Below, one piece after another: positions 54,426 to 54,498 of a stretch of DNA of 54,498 bases. Position numbers and translations under genes: made by a program. The stretch's first letter is position 1. Every line of letters begins with the position of its first letter. The stretch is taken from positions 1-54,498 of the forward strand of contig JAFGTC010000040.1 in assembly GCA_016934335.1 (NCBI GenBank). The letters are read 5' to 3'. The stretch is from Candidatus Omnitrophota bacterium (GTDB lineage: Bacteria > Hinthialibacterota > Hinthialibacteria > Hinthialibacterales > Hinthialibacteraceae). The notes below the pieces were generated by a model. It searched no databases. It was not told the DNA's origin and saw nothing but the letters and a program-made list of their open reading frames with translations.

Positions 54426-54498
54426 CGATTTCCACAGCGTTTTTAACCGTCAAAAGTTATGGAGTCCAAACGATCCTCAGCGGCTTGCCATCAAGCCA

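Overview
The window looks like a piece of an uncultured, Gram-negative, flagellated heterotroph. An LPS-core type kinase, an RND/MMPL exporter and an LplT-PlsC-Aas lysophospholipid recycling protein indicate an outer membrane. fliS and fliD indicate flagella. Many genes encode exported proteins: a LacZ-type beta-galactosidase with a signal peptide, a GH67-like hydrolase, an S9 peptidase with a discoidin domain, jelly-roll and PT-linker proteins, and type II pseudopilin-like proteins. This style (pseudopilins reading FTLIELLIVVAIIG next to secreted one-off proteins, PTNTPTP linkers, sugar-isomerase-like proteins with a Tat-like leader) recalls Hydrogenedentota, Sumerlaeota, Hinthialibacterota or Planctomycetes-like lineages. 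That placement is inference; there is no rRNA or phylogenetic marker gene here. TAG, TGA and TAA all end genes in this window, so the code looks standard.

Layout. 1-4.4 kb (+): 3' part of a carbon-nitrogen hydrolase, then a secreted GH2 beta-galactosidase closed by a UUCG-loop terminator. 4.4-8.25 kb (+): a consensus sigma70 promoter, a small membrane protein overlapping by ATGA with a three-part MFS / PlsC / acyl-ACP synthetase gene, and a strong terminator. 8.35-14.5 kb (-): a signalling locus of a Cache-HAMP histidine kinase, an NtrC-type sigma54 activator, and a response regulator fused to a GcvH-like domain that lacks the lipoyl lysine. The last gene has its own -24/-12 promoter and is followed by a small CxxC helical protein. 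14.8-20.5 kb: an unknown secreted protein (-), a CgeB-like glycosyltransferase frame broken by one TAG (+), a DUF192 lipoprotein (+) and an LVIVD-propeller/PT-linker protein (+). 20.5-30.1 kb (-): Trm112-like, class III aminotransferase, RND/MMPL exporter with an 18-bp repeat, secreted GWGP-repeat protein, pseudopilin and GH67-like hydrolase. 30.3-32.5 kb (-): a DapA-family lyase and a Rossmann oxidoreductase behind a 10+10 bp palindrome. 32.7-38.4 kb: two glycosyltransferases (+) facing fliS-fliD (-). 39-43.1 kb (+): S9 peptidase-discoidin protein and a two-domain secreted protein. 43.2-44.1 kb (-): sugar-isomerase-like TIM barrel. 44.3-52.7 kb (+): two tandem ~1300-aa TPR/DUF3857/transglutaminase paralogues, the first with an intact Cys-His-Asp triad and the second without it, then a pseudopilin. 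52.7-54.4 kb (-): a WaaP/RfaP-like kinase and an AT-rich methyltransferase gene.

The most unusual parts are the sigma54-controlled REC/GcvH-like regulator with its kinase and activator, and the active/inactive DUF3857-transglutaminase pair. I saw no tRNA, rRNA, CRISPR array, transposase or integrase.
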